Assembly: GCF_004745075.1 (NCBI RefSeq)
Contig: NZ_RHFH01000018.1
Span: 1 to 51,574 of the forward strand
DNA from: Brevibacterium sp. S111
GTDB lineage: Bacteria; Actinomycetota; Actinomycetes; Actinomycetales; Brevibacteriaceae
Reading direction: 5' to 3'
DNA length: 51,574 nt
Position numbers and translations under genes: made by a program
Part shown: positions 17,846-26,479 of the stretch, piece by piece
How the letters are laid out: every line of letters starts with the position of its first letter
How positions within the stretch are numbered: position 1 is the stretch's first letter
The notes under the pieces: generated by a model
Told to the model about the DNA's origin: nothing
The model's database searches: none
The model's input: the letters and a program-made list of their open reading frames with translations, nothing else

Positions 17846-18044
17846 AGATGGGGATCTCTTCTCTCATCTCGGCCAGAGCCGAGGCATGCAGCCGGGGAGC
17901 TGCGGGGATGGTCAGGGGCGTGCGTTCTCAGATTATGGCAGAGTTCGATCGTTACACAACCGAGACAACATCTGACGTTTTCAGTTGAAATTTTAACCTT
18001 AATTGATTGGTGGAACACCCCTCTTCAAGAATCCGGAAGTGATA

Positions 18045-18938
18045 ATGACCCAGCAGCCTCCAGCGCCGATGAACTACCCGAGCCAGTGGAACCCTGCCCA
18101 GCCCTCATACGGACACAACCAGCCCACTGTCGGGCAGAAATCGTTTCTCGCTACATGGTTGCTGTCGTGGCTGCTCGGCGGACTCGGTGCCGATCGCTTC
18201 TATCTCGGGAAGATCGGAACCGGAATTCTCAAGCTCATCACCTTCGGCGGTTTGGGCTTATGGTCCCTCATCGACCTGATCATCACCCTGGTCGGCGCCC
18301 GGAAGGACAAGCAGGGACTGCCCCTGCAAGGCTATGACCAGCACAAGAAGACCGCCTGGATCATCACGGGCATCTTCTTCGTCCTGGGGCTCATCTTCGG
18401 CGGAATAGCCGCTGCCACCGCCCCCACACCACAGACCGACGATTCGTCGATCGTCTCCGAAGAAGAAGCCGCCGACGAAGCGCCCGTGGCCGAACCGGCC
18501 GAGGAACCTGCCGAAGAACCTGCCGAAGAACCCGCCGAGGCCGAGCCGGCCGCCGAAGAGGAACCTGCCGATGAGCCCGCGGAGGAAGAGCCCGCTGAAG
18601 AGCCGGCCGCGGAAGAGGACGACTCGAGCGTGCCCGCCGAGTACTCGTCCGCTCTGACCAAGGCCGAGACCTACTCGGACATGATGCACATGAGCAAGCA
18701 GGGCATCTACGATCAGCTGACGAGCGAATACGGCGAAGACTTCTCAGACGAGGCAGCCCAGTATGCCATCGACAACGTCGAAGCCGACTGGAACCAGAAC
18801 GCCCTCGAGAAGGCCCGGAGCTACCAGGACGACATGGCGATGTCACCCAACGCCATCCACGACCAGCTCACGAGCGAGTATGGCGAACAATTCACCAGCT
18901 CGGAAGCCGACTACGCGATCGAACACCTCAACGACTGA
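18045..18938 (+). CDS. TM2-domain membrane protein with two C-terminal Ltp repeats
   Basis: 297 aa. A Pro/Gln-rich head precedes the TM2 domain (KSFLATWLLSWLLGGLGADRFYLGKIGTGILKL, then a second helix ending near 95) and a third hydrophobic segment near 105-125. A ~75-residue linker rich in EPAEEPAEE units follows. The tail has two copies of the Ltp/host-cell-surface lipoprotein repeat: KAETYSDMMHMSKQGIYDQL with FSDEAAQYAIDNV, and KARSYQDDMAMSPNAIHDQL with FTSSEADYAIEHL. ATG 18045 is preceded by GGAAG. TM2 and Ltp domains are each of unclear function; Ltp domains occur in a phage superinfection-exclusion lipoprotein. The divergent LuxR gene shares the upstream spacer. Confidence 0.88.
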   Translation: MTQQPPAPMNYPSQWNPAQPSYGHNQPTVGQKSFLATWLLSWLLGGLGADRFYLGKIGTGILKLITFGGLGLWSLIDLIITLVGARKDKQGLPLQGYDQHKKTAWIITGIFFVLGLIFGGIAAATAPTPQTDDSSIVSEEEAADEAPVAEPAEEPAEEPAEEPAEAEPAAEEEPADEPAEEEPAEEPAAEEDDSSVPAEYSSALTKAETYSDMMHMSKQGIYDQLTSEYGEDFSDEAAQYAIDNVEADWNQNALEKARSYQDDMAMSPNAIHDQLTSEYGEQFTSSEADYAIEHLND

Positions 18939-18996
18939 GGCGGTTCACAGCCGCGGCCTCTCACGCGCGCCGAACAGTGCGTGATCTGCAAAGCGG

Positions 18997-19018
18997 GCGA
19001 AGGAAGCGATTCCTTCGC
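18997..19018. terminator. bidirectional hairpin with GCGA loop
   Basis: GCGAAGGAA and TTCCTTCGC form a perfect 9-bp stem closed by the GNRA-type tetraloop GCGA. It lies between the converging TM2/Ltp and response-regulator genes, four bases from the latter's stop codon. Confidence 0.75.
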
Positions 19019-19022
19019 TCGC

Positions 19023-19739
19023 TCACAGCCACCGGTATTCGTACTCCGGTCGGCCCGGTGTTCCGTGGCGGGGCTGCTTGATCGCCTGCTTCGTCGCGAC
19101 GAGATGTTCGAGGTAGCGGCGGACGGTCACGCGTGAGAGATCGAGCGCTTGTCCGACCTCGGTGGCCGAGACGGGAACCGCGGACTTGCGCACTTCGGCC
19201 GAGACCGTGTCGAGGGTTTCGGCGATCAGCCCCTTGGGCAGGCGTGTGGCCGAGACCGAACGCAGAGCCGACAGCGCATTGTCGACCGAGGCCTGAGTCG
19301 CCAATGACCCCGACCCCGTGAGCCCGCGGCGGAACTCCCGTGCGTTCTCCAGCTTCTCCCTGAACGCGGCGAAGCTGAAGGGTTTGATGAGGTACTGTGT
19401 GATGCCCGTTGCGATCGCCGAGCGGATCACCTGCAGATGCCGCACCGCGGTGATCGCGATGATGTCGACATCGCGGCCGCGGGAGTTCAACCGCCCGGCG
19501 ATCTCGAGTCCGTGCGAGTCCGTGAGGTTCATGTCGAGCAGCACGATGTCGACGGCACGGCCCGCCTCGGCGAGGTCATCGAATGTCGTGAGCGCATCCC
19601 GGCCGCTCAAGCTGATGCCGGCGACGGCGAAACCGGGGATGCGGCGCACGAAGTCGGCGTGCGCCTCGGCGGTGGTGGGATCGTCCTCGACGATGAGGAC
19701 CTGCAGCTGCGCTCCCGCCTCCACGGCGTCACTGTCCAT
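19023..19739 (-). CDS. CitB/DcuR-type response regulator
   Basis: 238 aa. The receiver domain has VLIVEDDP and the phospho-acceptor Asp in VLLDMNLTDSHGLE, with conserved ITAV and KPF (Lys). A ~50-residue linker leads to a C-terminal HTH (VSATEVGQALDLSRVTVRRYLEHL) that is typical of the CitB family. ATG 19739 has GGAAGGAG at ideal distance and overlaps the 3' end of the kinase gene by 11 bases, so the pair is translationally coupled. Family members control uptake of citrate or C4-dicarboxylates; dctA at 24.9 kb is the obvious candidate target in this window, by inference. Confidence 0.92.
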   Translation of the reverse strand: MDSDAVEAGAQLQVLIVEDDPTTAEAHADFVRRIPGFAVAGISLSGRDALTTFDDLAEAGRAVDIVLLDMNLTDSHGLEIAGRLNSRGRDVDIIAITAVRHLQVIRSAIATGITQYLIKPFSFAAFREKLENAREFRRGLTGSGSLATQASVDNALSALRSVSATRLPKGLIAETLDTVSAEVRKSAVPVSATEVGQALDLSRVTVRRYLEHLVATKQAIKQPRHGTPGRPEYEYRWL

Positions 19740-21456
19740 CGTCGGCTCCTTCCCCATCGGCACCTGCCCCCAGTGGGAGTGTAACCGTGAAGATCGCACC
19801 GCCATCGGATTCGACATCGAGGTCCCCGCCGAGGCGGCGCACCGCCTGCCGCACCAGGACGAGTCCGAATCCGTGCTGCCCCACTCCCCCGCTGTGGGGT
19901 TTGCCCGAGGCGCCGAGGTGGAAGAGCGCGTCGATGTCCTCCGCGGCGACGCCGTCGCCGGAGTCGGCGATGGTGATGATGAGTTCCCCCTCGGCGGCGA
20001 CGAAGTCGGCCCACACGTGCTTCTCCTCGGAGTCCGCGGCCGCGTCGAAGGCGTTGTCGAGGAGGTTGCCGGCGACGGTGACGAGGTCGCGGGCGTCGAG
20101 GCGCCCGGGCGGCAGTTCGCCGGTGGCGGTGACGGTGAGTTCGATGCCGCGTTCGTGAGCCTGGGCGGCCTTGCCGATCATCAGCGCGGTGATGAAGGGT
20201 TCGTCGAGCGCCCCGACGAAGGAGTCGGTGAGTCGTTGGGATTCCTGTTCGTCCTTGACCGCGAAGTCGAGTGCTTCCTGGGCGCGGCCGAGTTCGATGA
20301 GAGTCGAGACGGTGTGCAACCGGTTCGCGTGTTCGTGCGTCTGCGCCCGCAGCGCCTCGGACAGGGTCGTCATCGTCGCCAGCTCCCCGGTGAGCTCCTG
20401 GATGTCGGTGCGATCGCGCAGGGTCGCCACCGTGCCGCCGCGCCCGGCCCCGCGGCCGCTGCTTCCCCTGCGTCTGCTGTGCCCCCTGCGTCTGCCGCGA
20501 CCGCGCGCAGCCTGGGAGGTGCCGCTGCTGCGCGGCTGGCTCGCCGTCTTCTGGCTGATGACGAGGACTCGGTCCTCGGTCAGGTGGATTTCGTCGACGG
20601 CGACTCGACCGCTCGACAGCAGGTCGCGCACGGATTCGGGCAGGGCCACCTCGGCGAGGGCGATGGGGGTGGACTCATCCGGCTCGGGCAGGCCGAGCAG
20701 GGCGGCGGCCTCGTCGTTGTAGAGGACGAGGCGACCGGAGTCATCGGCGAGGATGAGCCCCTCACGCAGCGAATGCAGGGCCGAATCGTAGAACGCGAAG
20801 AGCCGCCTGAGCTCCTCGGGACCGTAGCCGAGCGTCACGTCGCGCAGATAGCGGCTGAGCAGCCAGGAGCCGAGTCCGCCGAGAGCGATCGCGGCGAGCG
20901 CGACGATGATGATCTGCGGCAGCGACGCCGCCTGCGCCACGGACAGGGTCTCAAGGGTCACGCCGACGGCGACCATTGCGGTGACCTCGCCGTCGGCGTC
21001 CTCGATGGGCACGATCGCTCGCACCGAGGCGCCGAGCGTGCCCACGTACTCCTCGGTCTGGCTGTGACCGGCCCGGGCCCGGTCGGTGGATCCGAGGTAG
21101 TGCCTGCCCAGCTGAGCAGGGTCCGGGTGGGTGTAACGGGTGCCGTCGCGATCCATGATCGTGATGAAGTCGACCTCGGCGGTGTCGATCACGGTCAGTG
21201 CGTAGGGCTGCAGTTGTGCCGAAGGATCGTCGCCGGTCACCGCCGTGTTCACGAACGGGTCGTGTGCGAGGGTCTCGGCGATGCTGAGCACCCGTTCGGC
21301 GGTGGCCTGGCGGATATTGCCCATGGTCGTCACATAGCTGGTCACCGACAGGGCGGTGCAGACGAGGATGATGAGGACGAGTTGGACGAGGAAGAGCCGC
21401 CGGGCCAGAGGGCCGCCACGGGGGCGGAATCGATCCCGATTCCGCCCGACCGTCAC
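19729..21456 (-). CDS. CitA/DcuS-type sensor histidine kinase
   Basis: 575 aa. Helix 1 lies at about 18-42, an extracytoplasmic PAS-like (sCache) sensor at ~43-175 (HPDPAQLGRHYLG, AIVPIEDADGEVTAMVAVGVT), and helix 2 at ~180-200. A cytoplasmic PAS follows, then the phospho-acceptor region LRAQTHEHANRLHTVSTLIELG and an ATPase with N-box LLDNAFDA, DSGDGV and GFGLVLVRQ. The sensor fold fits citrate or C4-dicarboxylate ligands. The cytoplasmic PAS is interrupted by ~30 residues of Arg/Gly/Ser-rich sequence (around 325-350) unusual for the family. Start is GTG 21456, overlapping the DoxX stop by four bases (GTGA). Confidence 0.92.
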   Translation of the reverse strand: MTVGRNRDRFRPRGGPLARRLFLVQLVLIILVCTALSVTSYVTTMGNIRQATAERVLSIAETLAHDPFVNTAVTGDDPSAQLQPYALTVIDTAEVDFITIMDRDGTRYTHPDPAQLGRHYLGSTDRARAGHSQTEEYVGTLGASVRAIVPIEDADGEVTAMVAVGVTLETLSVAQAASLPQIIIVALAAIALGGLGSWLLSRYLRDVTLGYGPEELRRLFAFYDSALHSLREGLILADDSGRLVLYNDEAAALLGLPEPDESTPIALAEVALPESVRDLLSSGRVAVDEIHLTEDRVLVISQKTASQPRSSGTSQAARGRGRRRGHSRRRGSSGRGAGRGGTVATLRDRTDIQELTGELATMTTLSEALRAQTHEHANRLHTVSTLIELGRAQEALDFAVKDEQESQRLTDSFVGALDEPFITALMIGKAAQAHERGIELTVTATGELPPGRLDARDLVTVAGNLLDNAFDAAADSEEKHVWADFVAAEGELIITIADSGDGVAAEDIDALFHLGASGKPHSGGVGQHGFGLVLVRQAVRRLGGDLDVESDGGAIFTVTLPLGAGADGEGADDGQ

Positions 21457-21860
21457 TTCTTCTTGCCGCCGGAGATCAGGAGAGCCAGTCCGATCGCGGC
21501 CAGCCAGGTGTCCTTGGCCACGGGGATGCCGTCCTCGGACGGGCGGATTCCGTCGTCCTCGGTCATCGAGTCGATGGAGAAGTAGTTCGCGACCAGGCCG
21601 GCGGCGAAGGTCGTCAGCGCAGCACCGGCGATGCGGGTGGGCACGAAGGGAAGCAGCAGAGCGGATCCGACCGCAACCTCGCCGTAGCTGAGGAACTTCC
21701 CGAACTGGGACGCGGTGAGGTTCTCGACCATCGGCACACCGTTGGCGGCCATCTGCTGGAGGCCCGCGGCGGTCTCCTCATCCATGCCGAGCTTGCCGAT
21801 GCCCGAGTTGAGGATGAAAGCGCCGGGAACCGCGCGCAGAAGTGCTGTGCTGAGTTTCAT
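21453..21860 (-). CDS. DoxX-family membrane protein
   Basis: 135 aa with about four hydrophobic segments and the DoxX-like N-terminus LRAVPGAFILNSGIGKLG, then GEVAVGSALLLPFVPTRIAG. It ends in GGKKK. A good ribosome site (AAGGAG) precedes ATG 21860. The gene leads the kinase and regulator and overlaps the kinase start by four bases, so it may be co-transcribed with the two-component system. DoxX proteins are loosely linked to redox or sulfur metabolism; the role here is unknown. Confidence 0.85.
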   Translation of the reverse strand: MKLSTALLRAVPGAFILNSGIGKLGMDEETAAGLQQMAANGVPMVENLTASQFGKFLSYGEVAVGSALLLPFVPTRIAGAALTTFAAGLVANYFSIDSMTEDDGIRPSEDGIPVAKDTWLAAIGLALLISGGKKK

Positions 21861-21930
21861 AACCTGCTCCTTCGTTGTGGGATTGTCGCTGAGCCCAGAC
21901 TATCCGTGAGGGTCCGAAGGCGCCACAGCC

Positions 21931-22584
21931 TCAGCTCTGCGTACTGATGCGGATCCGTTCGATGAGATCGTCGAGGGCGTCGTCGAACTCGCGCTGGGCG
22001 TGGTCTTCCATGAGCAGGTTCTGCAGACGCTGCACAGTCGGGTGTTCGGCAAGATCCGTGGAATGGCTTTCGCCCTCCTCCCCCAGGACCTCGGGGGCCG
22101 TCGACGCGACCTGGAGCAGCAGGGCTCCGACGAGGAAGCTGGTGAAGGCTTTGTAGGCGGCCACGGCCTGCGCATCGGAGAAGCCGAAGCGCAGCAGCGA
22201 CGACAGGAAGTCCTCAACCCAGCGCACGCTGCGCAGAGGAGGACGGAGCCAGGGAGCCTCCGGCGGCTGCGTCGCGATGAGCGGGAAGATCCGCGGATGC
22301 GCGCAGGCCAGGTTGCGCGTGGCATTGGCGACCCGCTGCAGGTACTCCTCCCAGGACTGGGAGTCCTCTGTCATGAGTTCGTCATCGAAGAGTCCGTCGA
22401 TGAGCTCATCGACCATCGCTTCGAGCAGGTCCGCACGCCCGGAAACGTGCCGATACAGCGCCATCGCCTCTACGTCCAAGGCAGTTCCGAGGCGACGCAT
22501 CGTGAGTTCATCGAGACCGCAGGCGTCGACGAAGGCGATCGCCGACTCGACGACCTGGGCACGATCGAGTCGCTGCTGAACCAC
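21931..22584 (-). CDS. TetR/AcrR-family regulator
   Basis: 217 aa. HTH in the first 50 residues (AIAFVDACGLDELTMRRLGTALDVEAMALYRHV), with a C-terminal domain of the TetR_C type (LLRFGFSDAQAVAAYKAFTSFLVGALLLQV). GTG 22584 is preferred because AAGGAAGG lies five bases upstream; the GTG two codons earlier would leave no spacing. Two matching palindrome-like sites lie in the upstream spacer, at 22685 and 22861, the second in front of otsA. They may be its operators. The stop lies about 70 bases from the DoxX start, so it may also influence that operon. Confidence 0.87.
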   Translation of the reverse strand: MVQQRLDRAQVVESAIAFVDACGLDELTMRRLGTALDVEAMALYRHVSGRADLLEAMVDELIDGLFDDELMTEDSQSWEEYLQRVANATRNLACAHPRIFPLIATQPPEAPWLRPPLRSVRWVEDFLSSLLRFGFSDAQAVAAYKAFTSFLVGALLLQVASTAPEVLGEEGESHSTDLAEHPTVQRLQNLLMEDHAQREFDDALDDLIERIRISTQS

Positions 22585-22684
22585 GTGCACCTTCCTTCCC
22601 CTGCCGCAGATGACGCAGACCGGACGGTTTGCACGACCAGTCTACTCGGATGAGAAGTCACGTCGAGAGAAGTTCTTTGAATCA

Positions 22685-22877
22685 GATTACGCTGTAAACA
22701 TCGCACGGAGCCCTAAGCTACCACCGCACCATTCGGACCCCGAACCCACCCATCCCGATCCACCGCAGAGATGACACTGTCGAGCACCCGGTCGACGTCG
22801 AGGTCAGCGAGGCGGTCGGCGACCATCGACATTGCGTGCCCGTAAATCTCTCTGCTAATTTGATTACACCGTAAACA
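22685..22877. promoter_or_regulatory. pair of matching operator-like sites in the tetR-otsA spacer
   Basis: GATTACGCTGTAAACA at 22685-22700 and TGATTACACCGTAAACA at 22861-22877 share GATTAC-N3-GTAAACA. Each is a near-perfect inverted repeat, since GTTTAC and GTAAAC flank a 3-base centre with one mismatch. TetR-family operators commonly take the form TTTAC-N3-GTAAA. The two sites are 176 bases apart and bracket a short ORF, one toward tetR and one 54 bases upstream of otsA. The regulator is not proven. Confidence 0.55.
22713..22832 (-). CDS. possible small protein, 39 aa
   Basis: ATG 22832 opens MSMVADRLADLDVDRVLDSV and continues to GWVRGPNGAVVA before TAG. Codons end mostly in G or C as in neighbouring genes, and the peptide looks amphipathic helical. 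AGAGAG lies about 20 bases upstream, so ribosome-site support is poor. It sits between the two operator-like sites. It could be a real small gene under the same regulator or the remnant of a longer one. I do not recognise it. Confidence 0.3.
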   Translation of the reverse strand: MSMVADRLADLDVDRVLDSVISAVDRDGWVRGPNGAVVA

Positions 22878-22930
22878 CAGCTGGCCGACAAGCCGCCACG
22901 CGCCCGTTCGACCACTACAGAGGAGTAGAG

Positions 22931-24322
22931 ATGCCGGATTCCGAAAAGCATTCCTTCATCGTGGTGGCCGATCGCCTCCCCGTGGATCGCAACGACGGGA
23001 CATGGGAGTTCTCCCTCGGCGGATTGAGTTCAGCCGTGGCGCCCGTCGTCCGCGACCACCGTGGCGCGTGGATCGGCTGGACCGGATCGCATGACGGTGA
23101 CGGCACACCGTTCGACTTCGATGACATGCGGCTCATCCCGATTCCGCTGAGCGCCGACGAGCATCGTCGCTATCATGAGGGCTTCTGCAGCGCCACCCTC
23201 TGGCCTCTGCACCACGGCCTCTTCGTCGCTCCTCAGATCCATCGCTCGTGGTGGCGAGCGTATCGGGACATCAATGCCCGATTCGCGCAGGCCGCCGTCG
23301 ATGCCGCAGCCCCTGATGCCATGGTGTGGGTCCACGACTACCACCTGCAGCTCGTGCCCGAGATGATCCGCGCCCAGCGCCCCGACATCCGCATCGGATT
23401 CTTCGACTACATTCCCTTCCCGCCCGTCGAGCAGCTGGCACAGCTGCCGTGGCGTGACGAGATCCTCAACGGCATCCTCGGTGCCGATGTCATCGGCTTC
23501 CAACGCGAAGACGATGCCTTCAACTTCCGTCGGGCCGTGCATCGGCTGCTGGGCACAGCCCCCGAGCAGATGGATAAGCACATCGGCTCCTATCCGACGT
23601 CGATCGACGTCGACAAGATCCGGGCTGCCGCGCAGTCCCCGTCGGCGCAGGCGGCCGCTCGGCGCATCCGCAAGGATCTCGGCGACCCCGATGTGCTCAT
23701 GCTCGGCGTCGATCGGCTCGACTACTCGAAGGGGATCCTCCACCGGCTGCTCGCCTTCGAGGAGCTGCTCAATGACGGCCTCGTCGATCCGGCGACGACG
23801 TGCCTCGTCCAAGTCGCCGTGCCTTCGAGAGAAGGCGTCCCTGCCTACCGGGAGCTGCGCGACGAGGTCGAACACACGGTGGGGCGCATCAACGGCCGGT
23901 TCTCCACCCTCGGCCGGAATGTCATCGACTACTCGCATCGCTCCTATTCGACCGACATCGCCGTGGCACTGCACCTGGCCGCCGATGTGCTGCTCGTGAC
24001 CTCACTGCGAGACGGAATGAACCTCGTCGCCAAGGAATTCGTCACTGCCCGCCGCGGTCGGGCCGGTGCCCTCGTGCTGTCCGAGTTCGCCGGCGCCGCC
24101 GACGAGCTGAGCCAAGCCGTGATCGTCAACCCCTACGACCGGACGGGACTCAAAGACGCGATCCGTCGGGCCGCCGAGATCGCCGCCGAGGGGACCCACG
24201 CCCACATCGATGCGATGGCAGACATCGTCGCCGCACACGACGCGCGCGACTGGGCGGAGACCTTCCTCGCCGACCTGCCCACCACCGCTGCCGCCTCGGT
24301 GCCGATGAAGCCCGACTGGTGA
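22931..24322 (+). CDS. otsA: trehalose-6-phosphate synthase, GT20 family
   Basis: 463 aa. It joins UDP-glucose (or ADP/GDP-glucose) and glucose-6-phosphate to form trehalose-6-phosphate in the cytoplasm. Motifs: VADRLPV at the N-terminus, [33 protein letters not shown], and [15 protein letters not shown] in the nucleotide-sugar site. Full length for the family without the fused phosphatase domain. GAGGAG lies directly upstream of the ATG. No otsB phosphatase follows; the next gene is a small GNAT-like protein. The TetR-type site at 22861 sits in its promoter region. Confidence 0.95.
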   Translation: MPDSEKHSFIVVADRLPVDRNDGTWEFSLGGLSSAVAPVVRDHRGAWIGWTGSHDGDGTPFDFDDMRLIPIPLSADEHRRYHEGFCSATLWPLHHGLFVAPQIHRSWWRAYRDINARFAQAAVDAAAPDAMVWVHDYHLQLVPEMIRAQRPDIRIGFFDYIPFPPVEQLAQLPWRDEILNGILGADVIGFQREDDAFNFRRAVHRLLGTAPEQMDKHIGSYPTSIDVDKIRAAAQSPSAQAAARRIRKDLGDPDVLMLGVDRLDYSKGILHRLLAFEELLNDGLVDPATTCLVQVAVPSREGVPAYRELRDEVEHTVGRINGRFSTLGRNVIDYSHRSYSTDIAVALHLAADVLLVTSLRDGMNLVAKEFVTARRGRAGALVLSEFAGAADELSQAVIVNPYDRTGLKDAIRRAAEIAAEGTHAHIDAMADIVAAHDARDWAETFLADLPTTAAASVPMKPDW

Positions 24323-24391
24323 GCACCCCCCGTTCAACGTCACCGCACACCTACGCAGACCCCCTCGATCCTCGCCTTCAAGGAGCCGCGA

Positions 24392-24697
24392 ATGTACACA
24401 CTGCTCAACAACCAGGAGTCCTCGAAGTACGACCTCTACCTTCCCGGTCAGCTCGTCGCCGCGCTCCACTACAAGCTCGAGCGTGACGCCAACGAGGTCA
24501 TGTTCATCTACTGCGAAGCGATCGAATCCACACAGGCCGATCGCCATCGCCGGGAACTCATGCGCAGGGCTGTCGAAGATGTCAAAGGCAGACGGCTCAA
24601 GCTCATCATCACCTGTCCGATCGCCCGCAAGACCCTCGAACAGGCGGACGCGCCTGCCCACGTCGAAAAGCCGCAGAAAGACACGCCGCACACCTGA
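24392..24697 (+). CDS. small GNAT-like protein (YidJ/Acetyltransf_CG type), degenerate
   Basis: 101 aa. SKYDLYLPGQLVAALHYKLE, EVMFIYCEAIE and KGRRLKLIITCPIARKTLEQ follow the pattern of the ~90-residue GNAT-like proteins: strand pair, E(V/A) strand, helix, then CP...YI. The usual acetyl-CoA pyrophosphate loop (RGRGLG-like) is replaced by TQADRHRREL, so acetyl-CoA binding may be lost. AAGGAGCC precedes the ATG. It lies 69 bases after otsA in the same direction and may be co-transcribed. Its function is unknown. Confidence 0.7.
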   Translation: MYTLLNNQESSKYDLYLPGQLVAALHYKLERDANEVMFIYCEAIESTQADRHRRELMRRAVEDVKGRRLKLIITCPIARKTLEQADAPAHVEKPQKDTPHT

Positions 24698-24879
24698 TCC
24701 TCCCCGCCTGCTCGCCGCCTCGGTGCTCGCGTCACTCCTTGCGTGAACACTATGAACGCAACCGAGACACCGGTCACATCCGCTGACAGAGTTGTCGCGT
24801 ACATCACCACCGCGGCCAGCAGTCGCGTGCAATCACGCCCGCTGGCGGGTGCGGTTGCGAAGAAGCAGATGGAGGAATC

Positions 24880-26280
24880 ATGGCAACGTCGCCACACCAG
24901 GAAAGCGGCTCCTTCGACAAGGAGATCGCCGCCGCTGCGAGCACCCCCGAATCGGGTGCACCGCAGCGGAAGAAGGACCGGACACACTGGCTCTACATCA
25001 TGGTCATCGTCGCGGTCATCGCCGGCGCCGCCATCGGGCTCATCGCCCCCGAAGCCGGCATCGCGCTCAAGCCCTTGGGCACAGCATTCGTGGCACTCAT
25101 CAAGATGATCATCGCCCCGGTCATCTTCTGCACCATCGTCCTCGGCGTCGGTTCGGTGGCGCGGGCGGCCACCGTCGGCAAGGTCGGCGGACTGGCGCTC
25201 ATCTACTTCCTCGTCATGGCGACCTTCGCCCTGGTCATCGGCCTCGTCGTCGGCAACCTCATCCACCCCGGCTCCGGTCTGCACATCACCCCCTATGAGG
25301 AGTCCTCGGGCGGCGGGGAGAACGCGACCGTCGAGTTCCTCATGAGCCTCATCCCCGGTGACATCCCGGTCCTGCCGACCCTCGTGCTCGCGCTCCTCGT
25401 CGGTTTCGCGCTGCAGTCGATGGGCAAGGCCGGCGAGCCGGTGCTCACCGGCATCAAGCACATCCAGGCCGTGGTCTTCAAACTCATGATGATGATCATG
25501 TGGGCCGCTCCCGTCGGTGCCTTCGGTGCGATCGCTGCGGTCGTCGGTGCCACCGGCTGGGCCGCGATCGGTGCGATGGCGACCCTCATGGGCGCCTTCT
25601 ACCTCACCTGCGCCCTGTTCATCGTCATCGTCCTCGGCGGGCTGCTCAAGGTCGTCACCGGGCTCAACATCTTCCTGCTGCTCAAGTACCTGGCGCGAGA
25701 GTTCCTGCTCATCTTCTCCACCTCGTCGTCGGAGTCGGCTCTGCCGCGTCTGATCGCGAAGATGGAACATGCCGGTGTCTCGAAACCGGTCGTGGGCATC
25801 ACGGTTCCCACCGGCTACTCGTTCAACCTCGACGGCACCGCGATCTACCTGACCATGGCCTCTCTGTTCGTGTCCTCGGCCATGGGTATGCCGATGTCGA
25901 TCCCCGAGCAGATCTCGCTGCTCGTGTTCATGATCATCGCGTCGAAGGGTGCCGCCGGTGTCACCGGTGCGGGCCTGGCCACCCTGGCCGCCGGTCTGCA
26001 GTCACACCGTCCCGAGCTGCTCGAAGGTATGGGCGTCATCGTCGGCATCGACAAGTTCATGTCCGAGTGCCGCGCCCTGACGAACTTCACCGGCAACGCT
26101 GTCGCAACCCTGCTCATCGGCAAGTGGACGAACGAGATCGACCTCGATGTCGCCCGCGCCACGCTGTCCGGTCAGAACCCGTTCGATGAGCTCTCGCTCG
26201 AGCCCGATGCACATGGTCCGGCGGAGACGGCGAGCGCCCCCGCACCGGACGAGAAGCAGATGGTTCCCGCGGCCGGCTGA
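24880..26280 (+). CDS. dctA: dicarboxylate:cation symporter, DAACS family (DctA/GltP-like)
   Basis: 466 aa. About eight transmembrane helices with two re-entrant loops. Family marks: LIKMIIAPVIFCTIVLGV, STSSSESALPRLI (serine-rich hairpin), TGYSFNLDGTAIYLTMA (the NLDGT substrate/cation site), and a late VGIDKFMSECRALTNFTGNAVAT block. It imports C4-dicarboxylates such as succinate, fumarate and malate with Na+ or H+; amino-acid substrates cannot be excluded. GGAGGA lies just before the ATG. Together with malic enzyme and the CitAB-like system this makes dicarboxylate use likely. A hairpin terminator follows. Confidence 0.93.
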   Translation: MATSPHQESGSFDKEIAAAASTPESGAPQRKKDRTHWLYIMVIVAVIAGAAIGLIAPEAGIALKPLGTAFVALIKMIIAPVIFCTIVLGVGSVARAATVGKVGGLALIYFLVMATFALVIGLVVGNLIHPGSGLHITPYEESSGGGENATVEFLMSLIPGDIPVLPTLVLALLVGFALQSMGKAGEPVLTGIKHIQAVVFKLMMMIMWAAPVGAFGAIAAVVGATGWAAIGAMATLMGAFYLTCALFIVIVLGGLLKVVTGLNIFLLLKYLAREFLLIFSTSSSESALPRLIAKMEHAGVSKPVVGITVPTGYSFNLDGTAIYLTMASLFVSSAMGMPMSIPEQISLLVFMIIASKGAAGVTGAGLATLAAGLQSHRPELLEGMGVIVGIDKFMSECRALTNFTGNAVATLLIGKWTNEIDLDVARATLSGQNPFDELSLEPDAHGPAETASAPAPDEKQMVPAAG

Positions 26281-26311
26281 CGACGCGAACCAGCACCGTC
26301 AAGGTGACCTG

Positions 26312-26358
26312 ACACGGGTGCCGGCACTGCCCTGTCGTGGGAGGGTCGGCACCCGTGT
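26312..26358 (+). terminator. hairpin downstream of the dicarboxylate symporter
   Basis: ACACGGGTGCCG and CGGCACCCGTGT pair perfectly over 12 bases around a 23-base loop, and a short T-containing stretch follows. It lies 31 bases after the stop codon. Confidence 0.7.
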
Positions 26359-26479
26359 TGTTCCTCTGCGCCGTCGCCGAGGCGGCCGACCAGCACCCGT
26401 GAGACCGGCAGGCGCAGGCGCGCGAAGACACATAGAGTTGCCGGGTGGCAGCAAAGACCTCGCCACGGTCGAGGAGGCA

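Noticed and set aside
19318..21585. 755-aa plus-strand ORF across the two-component genes
   Set aside because: It is antisense to intact kinase and regulator domains and has no domain of its own.
24508..25770. 420-aa minus-strand ORF opposite dctA
   Set aside because: It is a His/Asp/Gly-rich antisense frame of a conserved symporter.
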